Part shown: positions 19,684 through 28,853 of the stretch, in pieces
Layout of the letters: every line of letters begins with the position of its first letter
How positions within the stretch are numbered: position 1 is the first letter of the stretch
Assembly (NCBI GenBank): GCA_024232965.1
Contig: JACKQF010000001.1
Coordinates: forward strand, 496,001-560,000
Source: Verrucomicrobiaceae bacterium
GTDB taxonomy: Bacteria; Verrucomicrobiota; Verrucomicrobiia; Verrucomicrobiales; Verrucomicrobiaceae
Reading direction: 5' to 3'
DNA length: 64,000 bases
Program-made: the position numbers and the translations under genes
Notes under the pieces: model-generated
The model's database searches: none
What the model saw: only the letters and a program-made list of their open reading frames with translations
Told to the model about the DNA's origin: nothing

Positions 19684-20298
19684 CTATTCGAGCACCTTGG
19701 CGCTCTTGATCACGACTGGCTCAGCTGGCACGTTCTGGTGGCCGCCTTTGCTGGTGGTTTCGACTGCTTTGATGGCTTCAACGACGTCGAGGCCTTTGCT
19801 GACCTTACCAAAAACAGCGTAACCGAAGCCGTCGAAGCTGGGGTAGTCTAGATTGGCGTTGTCCTGCACGTTGATGAAGAACTGGCTGGTAGCGCTGTTT
19901 GGGGCGCTGGTGCGGGCCATGGCGATACTCCCTTTGACGTTTTTGAGCCCGTTCTTGGATTCGTTTTGAATCGGGGCATCGGTGGCTTTTTGCGTCATGT
20001 CAGAGTTAAAACCGCCGCCTTGGATCATGAAGTTCGGAATGACGCGATGGAAGATGGTGCCGTCGTAGTGGCCCTTTTTCACATAGTTCACGAAGTTGGC
20101 GGTGGAGAGGGGGGCTTTTTCGGCGTCGAGTTCCAGTTCGATGGTGCCTTTTGAGGTTTCGAGAGCGACTTTCACGACTTTAGATGAAGGGGCGGGGGTT
20201 GGTTCAGCGGGTTTAGGGGCATCTTGAGCACCGGTGATGTTTGCGAGAGCAAAGACCGATGCGGTGGATGCGAGGAGGGTGAGGAAGCGGCGTTTCAT
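19684..20298 (-). CDS. Periplasmic cyclophilin-type peptidyl-prolyl cis-trans isomerase
   Basis: From the ATG at 20298 the product is 204 residues and begins with a signal peptide (MKRRFLTLLASTASVFALA), then a Pro/Ala-rich linker and a cyclophilin domain. The longer frame to 20403 would bury the signal peptide, so I reject it. Active-site signatures are FHRVIPNFMIQGGGF (catalytic Arg), SQFFINVQDN and FGKVSKGLDVVEAI. Such proteins accelerate prolyl isomerisation of exported polypeptides. The gene is monocistronic by appearance: it ends in a strong terminator and is divergent from lipA (start 20421), leaving about 120 bp for two promoters. Confidence 0.93.
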   Translation of the reverse strand: MKRRFLTLLASTASVFALANITGAQDAPKPAEPTPAPSSKVVKVALETSKGTIELELDAEKAPLSTANFVNYVKKGHYDGTIFHRVIPNFMIQGGGFNSDMTQKATDAPIQNESKNGLKNVKGSIAMARTSAPNSATSQFFINVQDNANLDYPSFDGFGYAVFGKVSKGLDVVEAIKAVETTSKGGHQNVPAEPVVIKSAKVLE

Positions 20299-20420
20299 GG
20301 GGGTGTCAAGTTTGAAGTCTGTTGGAATTTGCTGCCGGGCAGCGCGTGCAAACGTAGCCATCAGAACGAAGTGACAACTTGAATCTTTAATTCCCGCACC
20401 CATTGTGACCTTGAAAGATC

Positions 20421-21323
20421 ATGGCCAGCAAAATCGACCCATCACTGCATCGCGATAAAAAACCGGATTGGATTCGCGTCACACTGCCGCGAGATCCAGT
20501 GTTCTGGAGCACGAAGGCGCTGGTCTCTGACCTAAAGCTGCACACCGTTTGTGAGGAAGCCCAGTGCCCGAACCGCTGGGAGTGCTGGAGCCAGGGGACG
20601 GCGACGTTCATGATTGCCGGAGATCGCTGCACCAGGGCCTGTGGCTTTTGTGCTGTGAAGACAGCCAAGCCCTTCGCCCTTGAGGCGACGGAGCCCCAAC
20701 GTGTTGCGGAGGCAACGAAACGTCTGCGGCTCAAGCATGTGGTGATCACCGCAGTGGCCAGGGACGATCTCGCAGATGGTGGCGCGGAGCACTTTGCGCA
20801 AACGATCGAGGCCGTCAGGGCTGCTGTGCCGGACATCGTGATCGAGATTTTGGTACCGGACTTCAACGAGAAGGATGATGCCCTAGCCATGGTGATGCAG
20901 TCACGCCCGCACATTTTCAACCACAACCTTGAGACGGTGGAGCGTCTGACGCCACTAGTTCGGAGTCGGGCCAAGTATGCCCGGAGCCTGCATGTACTGC
21001 GCCGCGCGAAGGAGATGGCTGGGGAGATGGGTTACAAGACGGCGACGAAGAGCGGGCTGATGCTCGGACTGGGCGAGACAGAGACGGAACTCTTCCAGGC
21101 GCTAGATGACCTTTTGGACCATGGGGTGACGGTGTTGACCTTGGGGCAATATTTGCGGCCCTCGCCGCAGCACCTACCTGTGGTTGAGTATGTGCATCCG
21201 GATACCTTTGAGAATTATCGCCAAATCGCGCTGAAAAAGGGCTTCCGCCACGTGGCCAGTGCTCCGTTGGTGCGCAGTTCCTATCACGCGGCTGATTTCC
21301 GGCCAGAGTTGGATGTAATCTAA
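20421..21323 (+). CDS. lipA: Lipoyl synthase
   Basis: A 300-residue radical SAM enzyme that inserts two sulfurs into octanoyl groups on the E2 and H proteins to make lipoate. Both clusters are visible: the auxiliary 4Fe-4S motif CEEAQCPNRWEC (Cys44, 49, 55) and the radical SAM motif CTRACGFC (Cys70, 74, 77). The C-terminal RSSYHA supplies the conserved serine that also ligates the auxiliary cluster. Length is normal for the family. No lipB is seen nearby. The divergent neighbour is the cyclophilin gene; the downstream peptidase-like gene starts about 20 bp after the stop and may be co-transcribed. Confidence 0.97.
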   Translation: MASKIDPSLHRDKKPDWIRVTLPRDPVFWSTKALVSDLKLHTVCEEAQCPNRWECWSQGTATFMIAGDRCTRACGFCAVKTAKPFALEATEPQRVAEATKRLRLKHVVITAVARDDLADGGAEHFAQTIEAVRAAVPDIVIEILVPDFNEKDDALAMVMQSRPHIFNHNLETVERLTPLVRSRAKYARSLHVLRRAKEMAGEMGYKTATKSGLMLGLGETETELFQALDDLLDHGVTVLTLGQYLRPSPQHLPVVEYVHPDTFENYRQIALKKGFRHVASAPLVRSSYHAADFRPELDVI

Positions 21324-21344
21324 TCCTCACTGTCCGTGCCTTTG

Positions 21345-23540
21345 ATGCTGCCCATGACTCCATCACCGGTCAGCGTCCGGATTGTCATCTGCGGGTTGTT
21401 TGTCTGGGCTTGGGCATCTCTGGCTGCTCCTTTGCATGTGCCGACCCGCGCTCATCGGGTGCAGCGTATGACTCAAACGGTAAAGGGGGAATATCCGGAC
21501 CTCGGATTGGTGGTGTTTTCGCTCCAGCAGAGTGATCGAAGGATTTTACTGCGAGTCGGTTACATGAACACAGGGCAGGGAAACTGGGATCGACCGGTTG
21601 ATGCACCGCAGGGGGATGTGATCCTTCAGTCGTCGTTGCAGGGGAAGAAACTGAAGGCCTCTCACATTGATGCGCAATTGCGTCGGCCGACGTTTCCGGG
21701 TGGATTACGCCCACGTGAGGCGGTTGCGGGCACACTACAGTTTGAATTGGCAGATGGGGACGAAGGTGCCTGGCTGCGTGGTGCGGTCACACTAGTTTTC
21801 GAACCCTTTCTGCCACTATCCTTTCAAATTGACGACCAGGCAGCGGTGGAACCCCTGGAGATGGGGAGACTGACTCCAGAGTGGGACATGGCGGCGACGA
21901 TGCGACCTGCGGTGGAGGCACTGGCGTTTTTTCCCATGCGGGTGGGGAAGACGGCTATCCTGGATGATCGAATTGTGATGGAGCTGGGCTTCCGCAATGC
22001 CTCACGCTATCCGCTGAAGTGGACTGGCACGCTGGGGGCCAGTCAGGCGCGACTGCTAACGGAGGAGGCTGAATTGCTGCGCCCGGTGAACGTCTCGGAA
22101 TCCATTGTGGATCGAATCGCACCGAGTGGAAAAATCTGGAAGGCGCAACAGGAGAACAAAGGCACAGTGTCCTTTGCGCTGCCTCACCCGATGGCTGCCC
22201 AACGGCTGTCCTTGCTGATGCCGGGCTATGAGCCCCTGACCTTGGTGTTTGATCAAAAGACGACTCGATGGTCTGCTGCGCCACGTGCCCATGCCGCAGA
22301 TGCGATGCCATCGCCGGTGGATTTGATCCAGATCGAGCAACAGGTCTTTGATGAAGTCGTCGATGTTTGGAAGGAGTTGACGCAAAAAATCGCGGCGCGC
22401 AGTTTCGACGGCTTTCTGCAGGCTTTCGCGCCTGGAAATGTGCGTGATGCCCAGAGGCAATTTGTCGAGGGTGCAAAGAAACTGCCGGTTACCCAAATCG
22501 AGTTTTCGGTGCCGCCCTATCAGAAGTTGCACAGATCCACGGATGGGATTCGTGATCTTTGGGTGGAGCTCAGATGGCTCGTCGCGGGGTTGCCCAGGGA
22601 CAATGAATTCGTCACTCGCATGCAGTGTGATATGCGACGCGTGAAGGGCGGGGGCTGGGAGATCACCAAGGTGGTGCAGGCGGTGCGACCGGCGTTTTGG
22701 ACCATCGGTTTTACCCAGATGCACTCCTCGGATCATTTTATCGTCTTTTCCAAGCCCGGCGAGGCGCAGACCGAAAAGGCAAAACTGGCGATGGGGCAGT
22801 TGGAAAAGTCCTGGTCTCGACTGAGAAAGACGCTGCTCCCTTTGGGACAGCGCTATCTGGCCTTCGCCGTCGAAGACAAGGAGGACTTCAAAGTCCTGAC
22901 CGGGCGCGATGCGGAGACTTTTGCCGGGGCGACCTCAGCTGCGTTTGCGGAACGTGATGGCGAATTGCGCGTCATCAATCAAGCGGTGTACATTAACGAC
23001 TTCCGGTTCTTTTCAATGCAACGTCTGTGGGCGAAGCAGGACCGTCAGGTGACAATTCAGCATGAACTGGCCCATTTGGCCTTGGCCCCCCAGACTAGGC
23101 CCTGGACGCCTAGCTGGCTGATTGAGGGGCTCGCGATGTTTTTTGCCAAACAGTCAGACAGCTTCACCCGCGATGCCTTGCGCCAGCAAGTGACTCCGGA
23201 TTTGCGGCTGTCTAAGCTGTCTTCAATCCCGTACCTGGGCCAAGGGGCTCCAGATGCAGCGAGGGTGATGCTGGAGTACCAGTATAGTGGGGAGGCGGTG
23301 CGTTGGCTGGAGAAGCAGCATGGCGAGAAGGGACTTTTGACCCTTTACAAAGCCTTCGCCGACGCTCGTCCAGAGGATTGGGATGACCCGTCCTCTACGG
23401 AAGCGCTGCAATCGCCAGACGCGGATCCTTTTGCGGAGAGGCGTGAGGCGATCACCAGAGCGGTGATCAGTGAGCGGTTCGATGGGCTGACATTGGAGGA
23501 AATGGATACGGCCGTGCGGCAGGAAATTGGGGTCAAGTGA
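21345..23540 (+). CDS. Secreted HExxH metallopeptidase-like protein (peptidase MA-like)
   Basis: About 731 residues. Several starts are in frame (GTG 21336, ATG 21345, ATG 21354); all precede a signal peptide (VRIVICGLFVWAWASLAA), so the exact start is uncertain. The N-terminal two-thirds has no domain I recognise and looks beta-rich. The C-terminal third carries a gluzincin zinc motif, HELAHLAL (His573), followed about 20 residues later by WLIEGLAMFF, whose Glu is the expected third ligand. That arrangement matches the peptidase MA-like superfamily seen in secreted bacterial proteins. Substrate is unknown. It closely follows lipA and ends about 100 bp before typA. Confidence 0.7.
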   Translation: MLPMTPSPVSVRIVICGLFVWAWASLAAPLHVPTRAHRVQRMTQTVKGEYPDLGLVVFSLQQSDRRILLRVGYMNTGQGNWDRPVDAPQGDVILQSSLQGKKLKASHIDAQLRRPTFPGGLRPREAVAGTLQFELADGDEGAWLRGAVTLVFEPFLPLSFQIDDQAAVEPLEMGRLTPEWDMAATMRPAVEALAFFPMRVGKTAILDDRIVMELGFRNASRYPLKWTGTLGASQARLLTEEAELLRPVNVSESIVDRIAPSGKIWKAQQENKGTVSFALPHPMAAQRLSLLMPGYEPLTLVFDQKTTRWSAAPRAHAADAMPSPVDLIQIEQQVFDEVVDVWKELTQKIAARSFDGFLQAFAPGNVRDAQRQFVEGAKKLPVTQIEFSVPPYQKLHRSTDGIRDLWVELRWLVAGLPRDNEFVTRMQCDMRRVKGGGWEITKVVQAVRPAFWTIGFTQMHSSDHFIVFSKPGEAQTEKAKLAMGQLEKSWSRLRKTLLPLGQRYLAFAVEDKEDFKVLTGRDAETFAGATSAAFAERDGELRVINQAVYINDFRFFSMQRLWAKQDRQVTIQHELAHLALAPQTRPWTPSWLIEGLAMFFAKQSDSFTRDALRQQVTPDLRLSKLSSIPYLGQGAPDAARVMLEYQYSGEAVRWLEKQHGEKGLLTLYKAFADARPEDWDDPSSTEALQSPDADPFAERREAITRAVISERFDGLTLEEMDTAVRQEIGVK

Positions 23541-23637
23541 CCTTCTTGCCCTATTTACGAGATCTGGTTTGCAAGCTGGGTGCTTGCACTCCCTCCGATT
23601 AGGCGTAGGATGCGCGCCCCTCCCCCCCAAATACCCC

Positions 23638-25479
23638 ATGACCGAACCCAAAAACATCCGCAATCTGGCCATTATCGCACACGTTGACCACGGCAAAACT
23701 ACGCTGGTTGATGGCCTTCTGAAGGCAGGCGGAACCTACCGTGAGAACCAAGCAACCACCGAGCGTGCGATGGATTCCATGGACTTGGAGAAGGAGAAGG
23801 GCATTACCATCAAGGCCAAGAACACGTCAGTCCATTGGAACAACCACATCATCAACATTGTTGATACCCCAGGCCATGCTGACTTTGGCGGGGAAGTGGA
23901 GCGTGTGATGAAGATGGTCGATGGTGTCCTCCTCGTCGTCGATGCTTACGAAGGCCCACAGGCGCAGACCCGGTTCGTTCTGAAAAAGGCCTTGGCTCAA
24001 GGCCTCCGGCCGGTGGTGTTCGTCAACAAGATGGATCGCCCCAACGTTGATCCTGCCAAGGTCCATGATCAAGTGCTGGAGTTGTTCCTGGAACTTGAAG
24101 CGACAGAAGAGCAGTTCAACGCCCCATTCATTTATGGCAGTGCCCGCGCCGGTTGGGTCAGCGAGACAGCAGATGGCGAGCAGCGCGACATGTCTTTCCT
24201 TTTGGAAAAGATCGAGCAATTCATTCCGCCTCCAGTGGCAGAGCTGGAAGGTGAATTCCAGATGCTGATCAGCAACATCGACTGGGACAACTTCGTCGGT
24301 CGCGTCGCTGTCGGTAAGGTCAGCCGTGGTAAGGTGAAGATGGGTGATCGTGTCTATTTGCTTGGCAAAGAGCCAGGGGAGCCGGCAAAGGCGCTGAAGG
24401 TGACCAAGGTGTTTCAGTACACTGGCTTGGCATTTAGCGACACTGTTGAAGGCACTGCTGGTGATATCGTTGGGATCTCTGGGTTCGAAGATGCGGACAT
24501 CGGTCAGACGGTCGCGGGCAGCCCGACGGCTGAAGCGATGCCATTTGTGGCGATCGATCCTCCGACCATCGAGATGCAGCTCTCCGTCAACGACAGCCCT
24601 CTCGCTGGTCGTGAAGGTGAGCACGTTACCTCCCGTAAAATTCGCGACCGCTTGGCTAAGGAAGCCAAGGCCAATGTCGCCATTCAGGTGCGCGATACCG
24701 ATCTTGCTGGCATCTTTGCTCTCGCTGCGCGCGGATCCATGCAGATTGCGGTGCTTGTCGAGCAGATGCGCCGGGAGGGTTTTGAGGTTTGTGTTTCCCG
24801 TCCGATCGCCATTACGAAGAAGGCAGAGGATGGCACGACGCTCGAACCGTTTGAGACGCTCTGGGTGGAGTCCCCAGAAGAATATGTTGGCGGCATCATG
24901 AAGCGCCTTGCGGCTCGTAAGGCGCGCATAGATGACATCAAGCCGCACGCGCACAGCACAACGATTGTTTGCACCATTCCGACTCGTGGGATCATCGGAT
25001 TTGAGTTTGAACTGATGAACCTGACGAGCGGTCATGGTATCTTCAGTCACCTCTTCAAAGAGTACGCACCACATTGCGGTGGAATGAGCACCCGCACGAC
25101 GGGAACACTGGTCAGCACGGAAGGTGGCGAAGCGACGTCCTACGCACTGGATACCATCCAGGTGCGCGGCAAGCTCTTCATTGGTCCGGGCGAACAGGTG
25201 TATGATGGAATGTTGATCGGGGAAAACCCACGCACGGACGATCTGCCCGTAAATCCGACTCGCGCTAAGCAGTTGACGAACTTCCGCAGCGCTGGGGCGG
25301 ACAAAGGCATCCAGTTGACGCCTCCAATCCGCTTCAGCTTGGAGCGCGCCATCGAGTACATCGCTGGCGATGAACTTGTGGAGGTAACGCCGAAGTCCAT
25401 TCGTTTGCGCAAACGTCTCTTGGACCAGCATCTGCGGGCGCGTGAAGCGAAGCGCATGAAGGACTTGGCAGAAGCCTAA
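23638..25479 (+). CDS. typA: Translational GTPase TypA/BipA
   Basis: I place the start at ATG 23638 (MTEPKNIRNLAIIAHVDHGK), giving 613 residues, the usual TypA length; the longer frame from 23527 reads through unrelated sequence. GTPase motifs are AHVDHGKTT (P-loop), DTPGHADFGG (G3), NKMDRP (G4) and GSARAGW (G5), followed by the EF-G-like domains II, III and V and the TypA-specific C-terminal domain. TypA binds ribosomes in an EF-G-like position and supports 50S assembly at low temperature and stress responses. The kinase gene starts 20 bp downstream, so the two may share a transcript. A 534-codon antisense frame inside this gene is a codon-bias shadow. Confidence 0.97.
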   Translation: MTEPKNIRNLAIIAHVDHGKTTLVDGLLKAGGTYRENQATTERAMDSMDLEKEKGITIKAKNTSVHWNNHIINIVDTPGHADFGGEVERVMKMVDGVLLVVDAYEGPQAQTRFVLKKALAQGLRPVVFVNKMDRPNVDPAKVHDQVLELFLELEATEEQFNAPFIYGSARAGWVSETADGEQRDMSFLLEKIEQFIPPPVAELEGEFQMLISNIDWDNFVGRVAVGKVSRGKVKMGDRVYLLGKEPGEPAKALKVTKVFQYTGLAFSDTVEGTAGDIVGISGFEDADIGQTVAGSPTAEAMPFVAIDPPTIEMQLSVNDSPLAGREGEHVTSRKIRDRLAKEAKANVAIQVRDTDLAGIFALAARGSMQIAVLVEQMRREGFEVCVSRPIAITKKAEDGTTLEPFETLWVESPEEYVGGIMKRLAARKARIDDIKPHAHSTTIVCTIPTRGIIGFEFELMNLTSGHGIFSHLFKEYAPHCGGMSTRTTGTLVSTEGGEATSYALDTIQVRGKLFIGPGEQVYDGMLIGENPRTDDLPVNPTRAKQLTNFRSAGADKGIQLTPPIRFSLERAIEYIAGDELVEVTPKSIRLRKRLLDQHLRAREAKRMKDLAEA

Positions 25480-25499
25480 ACCCCGGCGAGCTATTGCCC

Positions 25500-26405
25500 A
25501 TGACGGGCAAACATCGGATCGGAATTGACCTCGGCGGCACTTTCATCAAGGCCGCCCTTGTGGATGCGGAGAGTGGTGCGGTGCACCACTCAGTATCTCG
25601 GCCAACGCTAGACGGCCAATGGCGGGGCGGTGTGCCTGAGTTTGCGTTTGGCGTTCGCAGATGTGTTGAGGAATTGGAGGCTTTGGCAGGCGATTCCCCA
25701 CTTGAGGTGGGGCTTTCGGCTCCTGGACTCGCTGATCCTTTGGGTTCCGGTATTCGCTGGATGCCGGGTCGGATGCACGGGATCGAGGGTTTTGTGTGGG
25801 CGGATTTTCTTGAACGCAGGGTCCGTGTTTTAAACGACGCGCATGCCGCCCTGCTCGGGGAGGTCTGGGTTGGGGCCGCCCGTGGGGTTCGGAATGCCTT
25901 TATGCTGACTTTGGGCACCGGGGTAGGGGGCGCGATCTTTGCTGATGGGAGGCTGTTGCAGGGGCACATTGGGCGTGCGGGACACTTGGGGCATGTCAGT
26001 ATCGACGCGGCGGGATCAATGGATGACTTCCAGACTCCGGGCAGCCTGGAGCAAGCGATGGGAAATCAAACCGTTCAGCAACGCAGTGGCGGCCGCTTCC
26101 AAACGACACATGCGCTGGTAGATGCTGCGGTCGCTGGGGAAATTAAAGCATTCGAGTGGTGGAGCGAGTCTTTGCGTGGCCTTGCCGTCGCGGTGGCGTC
26201 CTTGGTGAACGTCCTTGATCCTGAGGTTGTCGTTATTGGCGGAGGGATCGCCACGGGTGCAGGCGATGTGTTGATGGTACCCTTGCGCAAGGCGGTCGCC
26301 GAGTTCGAGTGGCGACCGGGTGGTCATGCGGTGAAGTTGGAACTCGCGCAAGCCGGAGATTGGGCGGGTGCGGTCGGAGCGGTGTGGAATCTGTTGCATT
26401 CATAG
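25500..26405 (+). CDS. ROK-family sugar kinase lacking the zinc cysteine motif
   Basis: From ATG 25500 (the TTG at 25494 is an alternative) the product has 301 residues. IGIDLGGTFIKAALVD is the ATP phosphate-binding loop, VLNDAHAALLGE carries the catalytic Asp, LGTGVGGAIFADG is the second phosphate loop, and VVVIGGGIATG lies near the C terminus. Most ROK proteins next have a CxCGxxGCxE zinc motif; here the segment GHLGHVSIDAAG leads into a stretch with no cysteine. There is no DNA-binding domain, so it is a kinase rather than a repressor. The substrate (glucose, N-acetylglucosamine or N-acetylmannosamine in relatives) is not determinable. A SIS-domain gene follows by 34 bp, suggesting a sugar-phosphate step. 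Confidence 0.85.
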   Translation: MTGKHRIGIDLGGTFIKAALVDAESGAVHHSVSRPTLDGQWRGGVPEFAFGVRRCVEELEALAGDSPLEVGLSAPGLADPLGSGIRWMPGRMHGIEGFVWADFLERRVRVLNDAHAALLGEVWVGAARGVRNAFMLTLGTGVGGAIFADGRLLQGHIGRAGHLGHVSIDAAGSMDDFQTPGSLEQAMGNQTVQQRSGGRFQTTHALVDAAVAGEIKAFEWWSESLRGLAVAVASLVNVLDPEVVVIGGGIATGAGDVLMVPLRKAVAEFEWRPGGHAVKLELAQAGDWAGAVGAVWNLLHS

Positions 26406-26439
26406 GCTTCAGGCGGCAACTCTGGAGTTCAATACCGCC

Positions 26440-27213
26440 ATGACACCTGCCGAAGACTACCTGGAAAAATGTGAACGAATTCTCAAGCGAGTGCGCGATC
26501 AGCTGCCGACGGTGAGTCGAGCGGCAGATTGGTTTGCTGAGACCATATTGGCTGGCCGGATGGTGCACGTCTTTGGATCAGGACACAGTCGCATCATGGT
26601 GGAGGAGATGTGGCCGCGGTACGGTTCCTTTCCAGGCTTCAATCCCATTGTGGAACTGTCCCTCACTTTTCACAATCTGGTGGTGGGAGCGAATGGACAA
26701 CGGCAGGCGATGTTTCTAGAAAATGTATCCGGTCTTGCCTCGCGGATTCTGCGTAATTTTGCCTTATCTGAGATGGACTCTGCTTTGGTGGTGAGTTCCA
26801 GTGGTTGCAATGTTGTTCCTGTTGAAATGGCGGAAGAATTTAGGCGGCGCGGTGTGCGTGTTGTCGCGATCATCAGCGAAGCTCACGCAAGTGCGAGTAC
26901 GAGTCGCCATCCGCAGGGGAAAAAGCTCCAAGATTTTGCTGATATCATACTGGATACTGGTGCGCCAATTGGGGATGCCATGGTAACCATCGATGGCTTG
27001 GAAACGCCTGTGGCGCCGGGATCTACGGTCGGTGGAGTGCTTTTGGTGAACGCACTGAAAGCGGAAGTCGCTCAGCGTTTGACTGTGGCTGGACATCCAC
27101 CCACCGTTCTGACGTCTGGAGCGGTGGTCGGTGCGGAGCGTGCGACAGAACTTTTCGAGGCAGCCTACGACGAGCACGCACACCGAATTGCGCAGTATTA
27201 TTCTGAGCTCTGA
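26440..27213 (+). CDS. SIS-domain phosphosugar-binding protein, UPF0309-like
   Basis: The ATG at 26440 gives 257 residues, as expected for UPF0309 proteins. A single SIS domain shows VHVFGSGHSRIMVEEM near the start and SALVVSSSGCNVVPVEMA in the middle, typical of phosphosugar binding; the C-terminal half has the family pattern APIGDAMV...STVGGVLLVNAL. Members are annotated only as putative sugar isomerases. Together with the preceding ROK kinase it could phosphorylate and isomerise an amino sugar, possibly in cell-wall recycling; that is inference. The next gene starts 180 bp downstream, and I saw no clear terminator or promoter in that gap. Confidence 0.8.
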   Translation: MTPAEDYLEKCERILKRVRDQLPTVSRAADWFAETILAGRMVHVFGSGHSRIMVEEMWPRYGSFPGFNPIVELSLTFHNLVVGANGQRQAMFLENVSGLASRILRNFALSEMDSALVVSSSGCNVVPVEMAEEFRRRGVRVVAIISEAHASASTSRHPQGKKLQDFADIILDTGAPIGDAMVTIDGLETPVAPGSTVGGVLLVNALKAEVAQRLTVAGHPPTVLTSGAVVGAERATELFEAAYDEHAHRIAQYYSEL

Positions 27214-27392
27214 TATTGAGTCGGAAAAGTTGTAAATGCGGGTGGCTCGTGAAGGAAAGAAATAAGAGGATTGTTGAGTCGGTCGCAGTTTTTCCTTGTC
27301 GGCGCGGGGCGATCTGTGCGAGTCATAGTGAATTACAAGTTTTCTGCCCTGTGGTTGATGCTTTTTGAGAAATTTCGGACGTTTGGATAGCC

Positions 27393-28853
27393 ATGGATAA
27401 CGACTCAACTCCAATAGACACGCCGCTTGCCGCTGTGGAGCGGCCATCATTTGTGGTATGTCGAACAAGTCAGGGTGTCGAAGTCCGAGGCAGTCTGCAC
27501 CGAATGACTCGCTATGTTGCGGTGTTTGAGGTGTACAATCCTTACAGTTTCCTGCAACTGTCGGAAGTCCTGAACGAATTCCGCCTGGTCATGAATGATC
27601 GGGTCATCTACTCGGGGCGCGCCGTGCTGGTAAACCTTGTCAATACCGGCATCATGCTGGTCTGTGAAGTCTCGCTCAATGATGACGGTTGGATTGATCT
27701 GGATATATTCGCGCCGCTGCACCAGCGCGGGATTCTCGAGCAAGAATTTGCGGAATTCTTGCGCGACACCAAGCGCATCTACCAGGTGTTGCCTGAATTT
27801 AAAGTGGTGGTGGCAGACATGCATGTGCTGCTTTCTGACCTCCACCGCTGGATGGAGCAGGTGGAACTCGGAGTGCGCTCTCTAGCCCCAGCTGAACGGC
27901 TGGGGGTGGAGCGGGAAGCACTGATGAAACTAGAGGCCTCTGTGCTGACGGCGGTGGAGCCGATTATGCTCCAATTCGAGGAAACCGCAGCCAATGTGAC
28001 CCCTGAGCAACAGCCCGTGCACCGCAGTTACGTAAAGCGGCAGATTCACCCGCTGATTCTCTGTTCCCCCTTCACTTATCGGACCTACCACAAGCCGCTG
28101 GGTTATGCTGGCGATTACGAGATGGTTAGCATGATGTTGAGGGATCCATGGGAGGGGAGTTCCATGTTTGCGAAGATGCTCAACCGCCTTTTCCTGAACA
28201 CGGCTCCGGTGGTGGCTCACCGAAACCGTGTGGTCTATCTACAGGATCGTATCCATGATGAGACGGTACGCGTTGCTGCCGATGGCGGTCGGGCGCAGGT
28301 GTTCAATCTTGGCTGTGGGCCTGCGGGTGAAGTGCAGAATTATATTGCCCGGGATTCGATGTGCGATCAGACGGACCTTCTGTTGTTGGATTTTAACGAG
28401 GAAACGTTGAATAACACCCGCCGAAATCTCGAAGAACTGAAGGCGAAGCATCAGCGCCAAATTGGGCTGAATTTTCAGCAACGTTCTGTCCAGCAGATCC
28501 TCAAAGAATCGGGCAAGAGCGGTGCTGGGTTTAAGGTGGCTAGCTTTGACTTTGTGTATTGCGCTGGTCTGTTTGATTACCTCTCTGACCGGATTTGCAG
28601 ACGCTTGGTGGAGGTGTTTTATGATTTAGTGGCACCAGGGGGACTATTGGTTGTGACCAATGTCGAAGCCTCCAACCCATCGCGCAATTGGATGGAGTAT
28701 GCATTGGATTGGCATTTGGTGTATCGCGACGCTCCCGGATTGCTGAAATTGGCACCGGCGAAGGCTGCCCCGCAGAATTGCGTTGTGCGAGCGGATGAGA
28801 CTGGCGTAAATATCTTCCTTGAAGTAAGGAAACCGCTTGATGGCGCAAAATGA
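27393..28853 (+). CDS. PhcB-like SAM-dependent methyltransferase with N-terminal PilZ-like domain
   Basis: A 486-residue protein. Residues ~15-115 resemble a PilZ-like beta barrel (VVCRTSQGVEVRGSL...). A helical linker follows, then the signature KPLGYAGDYEMVSMM (about residues 232-246), and a class I methyltransferase domain with motif I VFNLGCGPAGE (residues 303-313), an acidic LLLLDFNEETLN, and YCAGLFDYLSD. The GYAGDYEM signature is, from memory, typical of proteins annotated as 3-hydroxypalmitate methyl ester (extracellular factor) biosynthesis, i.e. Ralstonia PhcB relatives. The next gene starts 14 bp before this one ends, so the two are translationally coupled. A methyl-ester signal synthase is the working hypothesis; small-molecule or protein methylation are alternatives. 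Confidence 0.75.
   Translation: MDNDSTPIDTPLAAVERPSFVVCRTSQGVEVRGSLHRMTRYVAVFEVYNPYSFLQLSEVLNEFRLVMNDRVIYSGRAVLVNLVNTGIMLVCEVSLNDDGWIDLDIFAPLHQRGILEQEFAEFLRDTKRIYQVLPEFKVVVADMHVLLSDLHRWMEQVELGVRSLAPAERLGVEREALMKLEASVLTAVEPIMLQFEETAANVTPEQQPVHRSYVKRQIHPLILCSPFTYRTYHKPLGYAGDYEMVSMMLRDPWEGSSMFAKMLNRLFLNTAPVVAHRNRVVYLQDRIHDETVRVAADGGRAQVFNLGCGPAGEVQNYIARDSMCDQTDLLLLDFNEETLNNTRRNLEELKAKHQRQIGLNFQQRSVQQILKESGKSGAGFKVASFDFVYCAGLFDYLSDRICRRLVEVFYDLVAPGGLLVVTNVEASNPSRNWMEYALDWHLVYRDAPGLLKLAPAKAAPQNCVVRADETGVNIFLEVRKPLDGAK

Noticed and set aside
23527..23637. N-terminal extension of TypA to 23527
   Set aside because: The extension is unlike TypA, overlaps the preceding gene's end, and the conserved start MTEPKNIRNLAIIAH is at 23638.
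23827..25431. 534-codon open frame antisense to typA
   Set aside because: TypA is intact and conserved on the other strand; the antisense frame comes from codon bias in a GC-rich gene and its translation shows no recognisable domain.
27214..27392. Promoter or terminator between the SIS gene and the PhcB-like gene
   Set aside because: I found no hexamer pair with correct spacing and no hairpin with a T-run, so nothing is called although a promoter is expected.
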